64,000 nucleotides of DNA from Qipengyuania marincola (lineage in GTDB: Bacteria > Pseudomonadota > Alphaproteobacteria > Sphingomonadales > Sphingomonadaceae), in assembly GCF_029688625.1 (NCBI RefSeq), contig NZ_JARULC010000002.1, forward strand, positions 558,001-622,000, in the 5' to 3' direction. Within the stretch, counting starts at the first letter, position 1, and each line of letters begins with the position of its first letter. Below the pieces are notes generated by a model. The model made no database searches and was not told where the DNA came from. It saw nothing but the letters and a program-made list of their open reading frames with translations. The translations under genes were made by a program, and so were the position numbers. Below are positions 36,022-43,229 of the stretch, piece after piece.

Positions 36022-36816
36022 ATGATCGACAGCAAGCGCCTCGAATCGATCGTCTCCGAAGCGGGACGGATCGCCCACGACCTCTGGCCGGGGGCCGGCC
36101 ATGACGTGCGCAGCTGGGAGAAAGAGCCGAACAGTCCGGTCTGCGAAGCAGATCTGGCCGTGGACGCCTTTCTCAAGCGCGAACTCGGCGCACTGCTGCC
36201 TGCAGCCGGGTGGCTGTCGGAAGAAACCGCCGATGCGCCCGAACGCCTTGGCCGCGACCTCATCTGGCTCGTCGATCCGGTCGACGGGACGCGCGATTTC
36301 ATTCGCGGTCGCAAGGGCTGGGCGGTTTCCGTCGCCCTCATCAGCGCGGGACGCCCGCTCGTCGCCATGCTCGCAGCCCCGGCGCGGCAGGAGATGTGGA
36401 GTGCGGTCGCCGGGCGCGGCGCGCTGCGTAACGGCGAGCGGCTGGCGGCATCGACGCGGCGCGACTTCACCGGATCGCGCGTTCCGGCAGCCTCGCTGCC
36501 CAAGACCGACCGCGATCTCGTGAGCGTCGACCAGCCCAATTCGATCGCGCTGCGTATCGCGATGGTCGCTGCCGACGAGGCCGATCTGGTAGCGACGCTG
36601 CGCTGGGGCTTCGAGTGGGACATCGCTGCGGCAGGGCTCATCGCGCGCGAGGCCGGGGCGGCAGTAACCGACGCCTTCGGGCAAAAACTCGATTACAACA
36701 AGCGCGATCCGCGTGCCTTCGGAGTCCTGGCAAGTTCGCCTCACATCCACGAGGCGGCGGTTGAGCGGCTTGCGGGACGTGCCGCGGTGATCGGGCAGAA
36801 AAAGTCCACCGCATAG
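36022..36816 (+). CDS. CysQ/inositol-monophosphatase family phosphatase
   Basis: A 264-residue magnesium-dependent, lithium-sensitive phosphatase. Metal-binding motifs are WLSEET (E of motif 1), [12 protein letters not shown] (DPxDGT) and [17 protein letters not shown] (WD motif). The family includes 3'(2'),5'-bisphosphate nucleotidase CysQ, inositol-1-phosphatase and histidinol phosphatase. The sequence alone does not decide, though CysQ-type annotation is commonest for this form. The ATG at 36022 fits; the frame extends only 14 codons upstream. Confidence 0.85.
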   Translation: MIDSKRLESIVSEAGRIAHDLWPGAGHDVRSWEKEPNSPVCEADLAVDAFLKRELGALLPAAGWLSEETADAPERLGRDLIWLVDPVDGTRDFIRGRKGWAVSVALISAGRPLVAMLAAPARQEMWSAVAGRGALRNGERLAASTRRDFTGSRVPAASLPKTDRDLVSVDQPNSIALRIAMVAADEADLVATLRWGFEWDIAAAGLIAREAGAAVTDAFGQKLDYNKRDPRAFGVLASSPHIHEAAVERLAGRAAVIGQKKSTA

Positions 36817-36827
36817 AAGCGGCATAG

Positions 36828-36855
36828 AAAAAGGGCCGATCCGCAGACCGGCCCT
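36828..36855. terminator. Terminator shared by the convergent phosphatase and OmpA genes
   Basis: A ten-base-pair stem with one mismatch (AGGGCCGATC / GACCGGCCCT) and a CGCA loop. On the minus strand it is followed by five T residues, so it is strong for the OmpA lipoprotein gene; on the plus strand only a C/T-rich stretch follows. Confidence 0.8.
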
Positions 36856-36878
36856 CTTCCTTCGCTTCGGTTATCCGA

Positions 36879-37577
36879 TCAGTAGCCCTGCGATTGCTGG
36901 GCTGCTTCCACGTCCTGCTGATCGAACGGGATGATCTTGATTTCCACGCGGCGGTTCAGCGGCTCGTTGACGCCATCGGCGGTCTGGACGGCCAGGCGCG
37001 ATTCGCCGAAGCCCATCCAGCGGATGCGCGACGATGCGACGCCCTGCGAGATGAGGTAATTCGCCACGGCCTGCGCGCGCTGTTCCGACAGGCGCTGGTT
37101 CACGTCGGACGGGCCGGTCGTATCGGTGTGGCCATAGACGTCCACGAGGCTGTTGGGGTACTGCCGTAGGCTGGCCGCCACGCGGTCGAGCAGGTCGCGG
37201 AAACCGGGCGAGATCTGGTAGCTGCCGGTCGCGAAGGTCACGCCGTCGGGCAGATTGACGAGGATGGCATCGCCGCCATCGACTTCGCTCACATCCACGC
37301 CGGACCCGGAAGTCTGTTCTTCCAGCTCCTTGATCTGCTGGTCCATGCGGTAGCCGACATAGCCGCCGGCCGCGCCGCCTGCTGCCGCGCCGATGATGCG
37401 TCCGGTCTTGCCGCCGATGACGCCGCCCAAAAGGCCGCCAGCAACAGCGCCGCCAACACCGCCGAGCACGGTGCGCGAGACCTTGCGTTCGCCAGTGTTG
37501 GGGTCGGTGACGCAAGCGGAAACGGTCATCAGGGATACTGCGGCCAGGCTGGCCGTCAAAACACGCGACTTCTTCAT
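36879..37577 (-). CDS. OmpA family lipoprotein with glycine-zipper domain
   Basis: A 232-residue outer-membrane lipoprotein. The signal peptide ends in the lipobox VSAC near residue 22, a glycine-rich zipper (about residues 38-75) follows, and the last 110 residues form an OmpA-like peptidoglycan-binding domain (FATGSYQISPGFRDLL, VYGHTDTTGPSDVNQRLSE, the C-terminal NRRVEI). It should tether the outer membrane to the wall. An AAGGAGG ribosome-binding site sits before the ATG at 37577, which decides the start against one six codons upstream. It diverges from the CNNM gene. Confidence 0.92.
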   Translation of the reverse strand: MKKSRVLTASLAAVSLMTVSACVTDPNTGERKVSRTVLGGVGGAVAGGLLGGVIGGKTGRIIGAAAGGAAGGYVGYRMDQQIKELEEQTSGSGVDVSEVDGGDAILVNLPDGVTFATGSYQISPGFRDLLDRVAASLRQYPNSLVDVYGHTDTTGPSDVNQRLSEQRAQAVANYLISQGVASSRIRWMGFGESRLAVQTADGVNEPLNRRVEIKIIPFDQQDVEAAQQSQGY

Positions 37578-37763
37578 TTTGTAGTCCTCCTTCAACGCGG
37601 CCTGTTATCTGTATGCGGCCGCACGCGGTTGGACGCGCCCATCCCGCGTCGTGCCTCATCAACACCTTCGCGCGATCCTCGTTCCACGAGCGCCCAAAGC
37701 GGCGAGGGAGAAAGGCTGCGCAAGACGCTGGCACGCGGTCGCTTTTGTGCTAGCGCACGAGGC

Positions 37764-39083
37764 GTGACACCCTTTCCCTGGACAGATGTGCTGATCATCG
37801 CGGCGCTTATCGTGCTCAACGGCGTTTTCGCCATGAGTGAGCTGGCGATCGTATCCGCCCGCACCGCCCGCCTTCGTTCCGCGGCCCAGCAGGGCAATGG
37901 CGGGGCGAAAATTGCGCTCAGGCTTGCTGCCGAACCGGGCAAGTTCCTCTCCACCGTGCAGATCGGGATAACGCTGATCAGCATCATCGCCGGCGCCTAT
38001 TCGGGCGCCAGCCTCGGCCAGCCGCTCGGCGAGAGACTGGCGGCGTGGGGCTTTCCGGCAGAATATGCGGCAGAGGCTGGCTTCGCGCTGGTGATCGCCC
38101 TCACCACCTATCTGACGCTGGTGGTCGGCGAACTGGTTCCCAAGCAGGTGGCGCTGCGGGCGGCGGCCCCGATCGCAATGGTCATGGCGCGCCCGATGGC
38201 CCTGCTGGCGAAAGTCGCGGCACCGCTGGTGTGGTTGCTCGACGCTTCGTCCGGCTTGCTCATGAAGCTGCTCGGCGTTCGCCGCAGCGGGCAGGCTGCC
38301 GTCACGGCGGAAGAGCTGCACATGCTGTTTGCCGAAGCGACCCAGAGCGGCGTTATTGAGCACGAGCAGCACCAGATGCTGCAAGGCGTTGTTCGGTTGG
38401 CTCAGCGCCCGGTGCGCGAGGTGATGACGCCACGCACGGAGGTCGACTGGATCGACCTCAATGCCGATGGCGCCGCGATCAGGGCGACGATAGAAAGCAG
38501 CCCCCATTCGCTCATGCCGGTGGCGGACGGCTCGCCGGACAAGGTCGTCGGCATCGTCAAGGTGCGCGAAATCCTCTCGCGCTTCGTCGCAGGCGAAACC
38601 GTCGATCTGGCGGCGCTGATGAAAAAGGCCGAGGTGGTTCCCGACCAGCTCGACGCGGTCGACGCGCTGCGAGTGCTGCAGCAGGCCGAGATCGCCATGG
38701 CTATGGTCCATGACGAATACGGCCATCTCGACGGTATCGTGACACCTGTAGACCTGCTGACCGCGCTGGTGGGCGATTTCGCCAGCGACCAGGATCCGGG
38801 CGATGCCCCCGGACTGGTCGAGCGCGAGGACGGGTCTCTGCTGGTTTCGGGATCGCTTTCTGCCGATACCCTGGCCGACCGACTGGGTCTCGAATATGGC
38901 GACGACCGCGAATTCGGTACGGCGGCGGGTTATGCGCTGCATGTGTTGAAGCGCTTGCCGACGGAGGGCGAGCATTTTTCCGATCAGGGCTGGCGCTTCG
39001 AGGTCGTGGACATGGATGGCCGCCGGATCGACAAGCTATTGGTCGCAAGCGAGACCGAGGCTCAGCCGGAAGAGGCGGAGTAG
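37764..39083 (+). CDS. CNNM/CorC family transporter-like protein (hemolysin-like)
   Basis: A roughly 439-residue protein: a DUF21/CNNM membrane domain with three to four segments (about residues 1-190; LIVLNGVFAMSELAIVSAR and TYLTLVVGELVPKQVAL), two CBS domains (about 200-330; VREVMTPRTEVDWI, then AEIAMAMVHDEYGHLDGIVT) and a CorC/HlyC C-terminal domain (about 345-430). Homologues take part in magnesium or cobalt export. The start is uncertain; the GTG at 37764 begins the conserved membrane domain, while an earlier frame from 37629 adds residues typical of untranslated GC-rich DNA. Confidence 0.85.
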   Translation: MTPFPWTDVLIIAALIVLNGVFAMSELAIVSARTARLRSAAQQGNGGAKIALRLAAEPGKFLSTVQIGITLISIIAGAYSGASLGQPLGERLAAWGFPAEYAAEAGFALVIALTTYLTLVVGELVPKQVALRAAAPIAMVMARPMALLAKVAAPLVWLLDASSGLLMKLLGVRRSGQAAVTAEELHMLFAEATQSGVIEHEQHQMLQGVVRLAQRPVREVMTPRTEVDWIDLNADGAAIRATIESSPHSLMPVADGSPDKVVGIVKVREILSRFVAGETVDLAALMKKAEVVPDQLDAVDALRVLQQAEIAMAMVHDEYGHLDGIVTPVDLLTALVGDFASDQDPGDAPGLVEREDGSLLVSGSLSADTLADRLGLEYGDDREFGTAAGYALHVLKRLPTEGEHFSDQGWRFEVVDMDGRRIDKLLVASETEAQPEEAE

Positions 39084-39130
39084 CGCCGGTTTCTCGCAGA
39101 GCGCCGAGCGCGCTCGCGCGGATGCGCGAG

Positions 39131-39166
39131 TGAAACAAAGAAAACCCATTTTTCCGCGAAAAATGG
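39131..39166 (-). terminator. Terminator of tRNA-Thr
   Basis: On the minus strand the perfect stem CCATTTTT / AAAAATGG (loop CGCGG) is followed by GTTTTCTTTGTTTC. The first three bases of the stem are the CCA end of the tRNA itself, so transcription stops directly behind the mature 3' end. Confidence 0.75.
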
Positions 39167-39238
39167 TGCTGCTGGGGAGGATTGAACTCCCGGCCTCACC
39201 CTTACCAAGGGTGCGCTCTACCACTGAGCTACAGCAGC
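39164..39238 (-). tRNA. tRNA-Thr (GGT anticodon)
   Basis: A 75-base cloverleaf including an encoded CCA. The acceptor stem is GCTGCTG / CAGCAGC, the D arm GCTC-AGTGGTA-GAGC, the anticodon stem CACCC / GGGTG with the loop TTGGTAA (anticodon GGT), and the T arm GGGAG-TTCAATC-CTCCC. All stems pair. It decodes ACC and ACT. Confidence 0.96.
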
Positions 39239-39349
39239 ACATGCCGCCGCAAGACGCCTTGCGGGGTGGAGGCGCGCGCTATTGGCAGAGCGGGCGGCAA
39301 AGTCAACCTTCGCTTGAGCCGAGGCGCGAAATTGGCAAAAGGTTGCGCC

Positions 39350-39517
39350 ATGAGCGCCAAGGACGAAAAAACGACGCGCGAGGACCGCCTCGCGGCGAAA
39401 CTTCGCGAGAACCTCCGCCGTCGCAAGGCCCAGGGTCGGGAGCTCGGCGGCAAGCCGGGACACGAAATCCGCGACTCGGGCGAGGACGGCCTTTCCAAGG
39501 ATGGACCTGACCGCTAA
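39350..39517 (+). CDS. Small basic protein, hypothetical
   Basis: A 55-residue, very hydrophilic protein (KTTREDRLAAKLRENLRRRK and a charged, glycine-containing tail). I do not know its function. Similar short KLRENLRRRK proteins occur before gpmA in related genomes as I recall, which supports it as a true gene. There is no signal peptide or membrane segment. It ends 30 bases before gpmA. Confidence 0.65.
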   Translation: MSAKDEKTTREDRLAAKLRENLRRRKAQGRELGGKPGHEIRDSGEDGLSKDGPDR

Positions 39518-39547
39518 CGCGCGAAGCCACGCAATTCGGGAGCAAGA

Positions 39548-40234
39548 ATGTCCAAGCTGATCCTCGTGCGCCATGGCCAGAGCGAATGGAACCTCGCCAA
39601 TCGCTTCACCGGCTGGTGGGATGTCGACCTGACCGAGAAGGGCGAAGAGGAAGCGCGCGAGGCGGGCGAGCTGATGAAGGCCAAGGGGGTCCTGCCCACC
39701 ACCGCCTTCACCTCGGTCCAGAAGCGCGCAATCAAGACGCTCAACATCGCGCTAGAGGCATGCGATCGGCTGTGGATCCCGGTGACGCGCGACTGGCATC
39801 TCAACGAACGCCACTACGGCGGTCTGACGGGGCTGAACAAGCAGGAGACGCGCGACAAGCATGGCGACGAGCAGGTGCATATCTGGCGCCGCAGCTTCGA
39901 CGTGCCGCCGCCCGAAATGGAACAGGGCAGCGAATTCGAAATGGCGGACGATCCGCGCTATGCCGGGATCGACGTGCCGCGCACCGAAAGCCTCAAGCTG
40001 ACAATCGAGCGCGTGCTGCCCTATTGGGAAAGCGCCATCCTGCCGCAGCTGGGCGAGGGCGAGACGGTGATCATCTCCGCCCATGGCAACAGCCTGCGTG
40101 CGCTGGTGAAGCACCTTTCGAATATTTCGGACGACGAGATTACCGGGCTCGAAATCCCGACCGGCCAGCCGATTATCTACGAGTTCGACGGCACGACGGT
40201 CGCCGGTGAACGCTATTACCTCAAGGACTCCTGA
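39548..40234 (+). CDS. gpmA: 2,3-bisphosphoglycerate-dependent phosphoglycerate mutase
   Basis: A 228-residue cofactor-dependent mutase interconverting 3- and 2-phosphoglycerate. The phosphohistidine motif [20 protein letters not shown] is at residues 5-24, [12 protein letters not shown] near residue 90 and [14 protein letters not shown] near residue 177. It leads a tightly spaced run of unrelated housekeeping genes; purE starts one base after its stop. Confidence 0.96.
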   Translation: MSKLILVRHGQSEWNLANRFTGWWDVDLTEKGEEEAREAGELMKAKGVLPTTAFTSVQKRAIKTLNIALEACDRLWIPVTRDWHLNERHYGGLTGLNKQETRDKHGDEQVHIWRRSFDVPPPEMEQGSEFEMADDPRYAGIDVPRTESLKLTIERVLPYWESAILPQLGEGETVIISAHGNSLRALVKHLSNISDDEITGLEIPTGQPIIYEFDGTTVAGERYYLKDS

Positions 40235-40235
40235 C

Positions 40236-40730
40236 GTGAGTGCCCCGAGTTCACCAAAGGTCGCAATCGTCATGGGCAGCCAATCGGACTGGGACACCAT
40301 GACCTGCGCCGCGGAGGTTCTCGAGGAGCTCGGTGTCGAGGCCGAAGTGCGGATCGTTTCGGCCCACCGGACGCCCGATCGCATGTATGATTTCGCGAAG
40401 GGCGCGGCGGATGCGGGGCTGGAGGTGATCATCGCCGGTGCTGGCGGTGCGGCGCATCTTCCCGGCATGATCGCGGCGCTGACGCATGTCCCGGTGCTCG
40501 GCGTCCCCGTCCAGTCGAAGGCGCTTTCGGGTCAGGACAGCCTGCTCTCGATCGTGCAGATGCCCGCCGGGGTTCCGGTCGGCACGCTGGCGATCGGCAA
40601 GGCGGGCGCGACCAATGCCGGTCTCCTGGCGGCCGCGATCCTCGCCAACCACGATGCCGCCCTGGCGCAACGCCTGCAGGACTGGCGCAAGGCACGCAGC
40701 GAGGCCGTGACCGAGCGGCCGGTCGACTGA
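40236..40730 (+). CDS. purE: N5-carboxyaminoimidazole ribonucleotide mutase
   Basis: A 164-residue class I PurE for step 6 of purine synthesis. It has [10 protein letters not shown] (the catalytic Ser-Asp), SAHRTPDRM and [17 protein letters not shown]. The start is a GTG at 40236, with AAGGA ten bases upstream inside the end of gpmA. Its stop shares a base with the purK ATG (TGATG), so PurE and PurK are coupled. Confidence 0.95.
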   Translation: MSAPSSPKVAIVMGSQSDWDTMTCAAEVLEELGVEAEVRIVSAHRTPDRMYDFAKGAADAGLEVIIAGAGGAAHLPGMIAALTHVPVLGVPVQSKALSGQDSLLSIVQMPAGVPVGTLAIGKAGATNAGLLAAAILANHDAALAQRLQDWRKARSEAVTERPVD

Positions 40731-41788
40731 TGCTCAGGCGCGGGGGCACGATCGGAATTCTGGGCGGCGGCCAGCTTGGCCGGATGATGGCGATGAGCGC
40801 CGTCCAGCTCGGCTACCGCTGCATCGGCTATGCCCCCGAAGGCGACAATGTCGCAGCCGGCGTGTGCGAGGATTTTTTCACCAACCGCTGGGACGACACT
40901 GCCGCTCTCGCCGCATTCGCAGCAAAATGCGACGTCGTGACGTGGGAATTCGAGAACGTTCCCGTCACAACGGCCCAGGCGATCCCGGCGGACCGCATTT
41001 TCCCGCATCCGCGCGCACTCGAAACCGCGCAGGACCGGCTGAACGAGAAGCGCTTCGCCGAAGGGCTCGGCGGCAAGCCCGCGGCCTATGCAAAGGTCGA
41101 TGCGGCCAGCGATCTCGTCGGCGCGGTGGACCGGCTGGGTGCGCCCGGCATCCTCAAGACCCGGCGTGATGGCTATGACGGCAAGGGCCAGTGGCGCATC
41201 GGGTCGGGTCGCGATGCCGATGCCCTGAGATTGCCCGATGATCCGCTGATCTACGAAGGCTTCGTCGAATTCGATGCGGAATTCTCCGTCATCCTCGTGC
41301 GCGGACAGGATGGCGAAATCCGCTTCTGGGACAGCCCGCGCAACATGCACGAGGACGGGATCCTTGCTGCCTCGCTGCTGCCTGCAGGCAAGGCGGTGGA
41401 GGGGCAGGTGCAGGAAGCCCGCCGGCTGGCAGGCGAAGTCGCCGATGCGCTCAAATATGTCGGTGTACTCACCTGCGAATTCTTCGCGACGCATGAAGGG
41501 CCGATCTTCAACGAGATGGCGCCGCGGGTGCACAATTCGGGGCATTGGACCATCGAAGGCGCGGCGACCAGCCAGTTCGAGAATCATATCCGAGCGGTCG
41601 CCGGCCTGCCGCTGGGCGATACCGCGACCACGGCGGCGGGCGTGGAGATGCGCAATATCCTCGGCGAAGAAATCGAGGGGGCACACGCCTTCCTCGCCGA
41701 TGCCGACACCCATCTGCACGACTATGGGAAGCGCGAGGTGCGCGATGGGCGCAAGATGGGCCACTTCACCCGCCTGACCCGCGCATGA
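40730..41788 (+). CDS. purK: N5-carboxyaminoimidazole ribonucleotide synthetase
   Basis: A 352-residue ATP-grasp ligase that carboxylates AIR using ATP and bicarbonate, feeding PurE. Visible are the GILGGGQLGRMMAMSA opening, the LKTRRDGYDGKGQW nucleotide loop and EMAPRVHNSGHWTIEGA near the active site. It overlaps both purE and folA by one to four bases. Confidence 0.96.
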   Translation: MLRRGGTIGILGGGQLGRMMAMSAVQLGYRCIGYAPEGDNVAAGVCEDFFTNRWDDTAALAAFAAKCDVVTWEFENVPVTTAQAIPADRIFPHPRALETAQDRLNEKRFAEGLGGKPAAYAKVDAASDLVGAVDRLGAPGILKTRRDGYDGKGQWRIGSGRDADALRLPDDPLIYEGFVEFDAEFSVILVRGQDGEIRFWDSPRNMHEDGILAASLLPAGKAVEGQVQEARRLAGEVADALKYVGVLTCEFFATHEGPIFNEMAPRVHNSGHWTIEGAATSQFENHIRAVAGLPLGDTATTAAGVEMRNILGEEIEGAHAFLADADTHLHDYGKREVRDGRKMGHFTRLTRA

Positions 41789-42291
41789 GCCTGTTTTGCA
41801 TCTATGCCCGCGCCGCCAATGGCGCGATCGGGAAGAACGGCCGCCTGCCCTGGCACCTGCCCGCCGATCTGAAGCGCTTCAAGGCGCTGACCATGGGCAA
41901 GCCGATGGTGATGGGCCGCAAGACCTTCGAGAGCCTGCCCGGTCTCTTGCCTCGCCGCCGACATATCGTGCTGACCCGGCGCGAGCGATGGGACTCGACC
42001 GGGGCGGAGGTCGTCCGCTCGGTCGAGGAGGCGCTGGCCGTCGCTCGGCGCGAAGATGAAGCCGCGGATATCGCGGTGATCGGTGGGGCCGCGATCTTCG
42101 ATGTCTTCCTGCCGCATGCGAACCGGGTCGAACTGACCGAAATCCATCGGGACTTCGACGGTGACGTCTTCATGCCGCCGCTCGGCCCCGAATGGCAGAT
42201 TGCGGGGCGTGACGATTTCGAAGCCGAGAGCGATACGCCGGCCTATTCCTTCCTGACCTACGAGCGAGTAGGCGAGGAGGAGGGCGGATGA
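41785..42291 (+). CDS. folA: Dihydrofolate reductase
   Basis: A 168-residue DHFR that reduces dihydrofolate with NADPH. It has NGAIGKNGRLPWHLPADLKR (with the catalytic Asp), MGRKTFESLPGLLPRR and VIGGAAIFDVFLPHANR. The start overlaps the purK stop and the stop overlaps the ribF start (both ATGA). Confidence 0.94.
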   Translation: MSLFCIYARAANGAIGKNGRLPWHLPADLKRFKALTMGKPMVMGRKTFESLPGLLPRRRHIVLTRRERWDSTGAEVVRSVEEALAVARREDEAADIAVIGGAAIFDVFLPHANRVELTEIHRDFDGDVFMPPLGPEWQIAGRDDFEAESDTPAYSFLTYERVGEEEGG

Positions 42292-43229
42292 GGTTCCTCG
42301 ACCACCGCGAGCAATTGCCGGAGAGCCTGCGCGGGGCGATCATCGCGCTCGGCAATTTCGATGGCTTTCATCTCGGCCACCAGGCGGTGGCGCGGCAGGC
42401 GATCGACTGGGCGCGCGCCGAGGGGCGCCCCAGCATTATCGCAACCTTCGATCCGCATCCCGTGCGCCACTTTCGGCCCGACGCGCCGCCGTTCCGCCTG
42501 ACGACGCTGGAACAGCGACAGGAACTCTATCTCGCCGCCGGGGCCACCGCGATGCTGGTTTTCCATTTCGACGGCGAACTGGCGGGGACAACGGCGGAGG
42601 ATTTCGTCCAGAAATTGCTTGGTGAGCACCTCGGCGTGGCGGGCGTGGTCACCGGCGAAGACTTCACCTTCGGCAAGGCGCGCGGCGGCAATTTCGACAA
42701 ACTGGTCAGCCTCGGCAAGGAAGTCGGCATCGAGGCGCGCGCCGCCACGCCGGTGATGGACGAGGGCAAGCCCGTTTCCTCCAGCCGCGTGCGCGAGGCG
42801 CTACGCGAAGGCGATCCGCAGGAGGCCGCGCGCCTGCTCACCCGCCCCTTCGCGATTCGCGGCATCGTCCAGCATGGCGACAAGCGCGGGCGCGAGATCG
42901 GCTATCCCACGGCGAACCTGTCGATCGAGCAGTATTTGCGCCCGAAATACGGCATCTACGCTGTCACGGGTCGTATCCTCTCGACCGGGCAGGAGCTGAA
43001 AGGCGCAGCCAATATCGGCGTGCGGCCGCAATTCGACCCGCCCAAGGAATTGCTCGAGCCTTACTTCTTCGACTTTTCCGGCGATCTCTACGGGCAGGAA
43101 ATCGAGGTGGCCTTCCACCACTTCCTGCGCGGCGAGGCGAAGTTCGACAGCCTTGATGCGCTGACCGCGCAGATGGAGAAAGATTGCGATGAGGCGCGCC
43201 GTCTTCTAAGCGCGCGCGGCAATGACTGA
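42288..43229 (+). CDS. ribF: Bifunctional riboflavin kinase / FAD synthetase
   Basis: A 313-residue enzyme. The N-terminal adenylyltransferase domain has ALGNFDGFHLGHQAVA (the HxGH-like site) and TFDPHPVRHF. The C-terminal kinase domain (about residues 185-310) has GYPTANLSIEQYLRPKYGIY. It makes FMN and then FAD. It overlaps folA by four and ileS by eight bases. Confidence 0.95.
   Translation: MRFLDHREQLPESLRGAIIALGNFDGFHLGHQAVARQAIDWARAEGRPSIIATFDPHPVRHFRPDAPPFRLTTLEQRQELYLAAGATAMLVFHFDGELAGTTAEDFVQKLLGEHLGVAGVVTGEDFTFGKARGGNFDKLVSLGKEVGIEARAATPVMDEGKPVSSSRVREALREGDPQEAARLLTRPFAIRGIVQHGDKRGREIGYPTANLSIEQYLRPKYGIYAVTGRILSTGQELKGAANIGVRPQFDPPKELLEPYFFDFSGDLYGQEIEVAFHHFLRGEAKFDSLDALTAQMEKDCDEARRLLSARGND

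Noticed and set aside
35902..36825. N-terminal extension of sucC by about 300 codons
   Set aside because: The extension is antisense to the cysQ-like gene. SucC has its standard [12 protein letters not shown] start at 35901.
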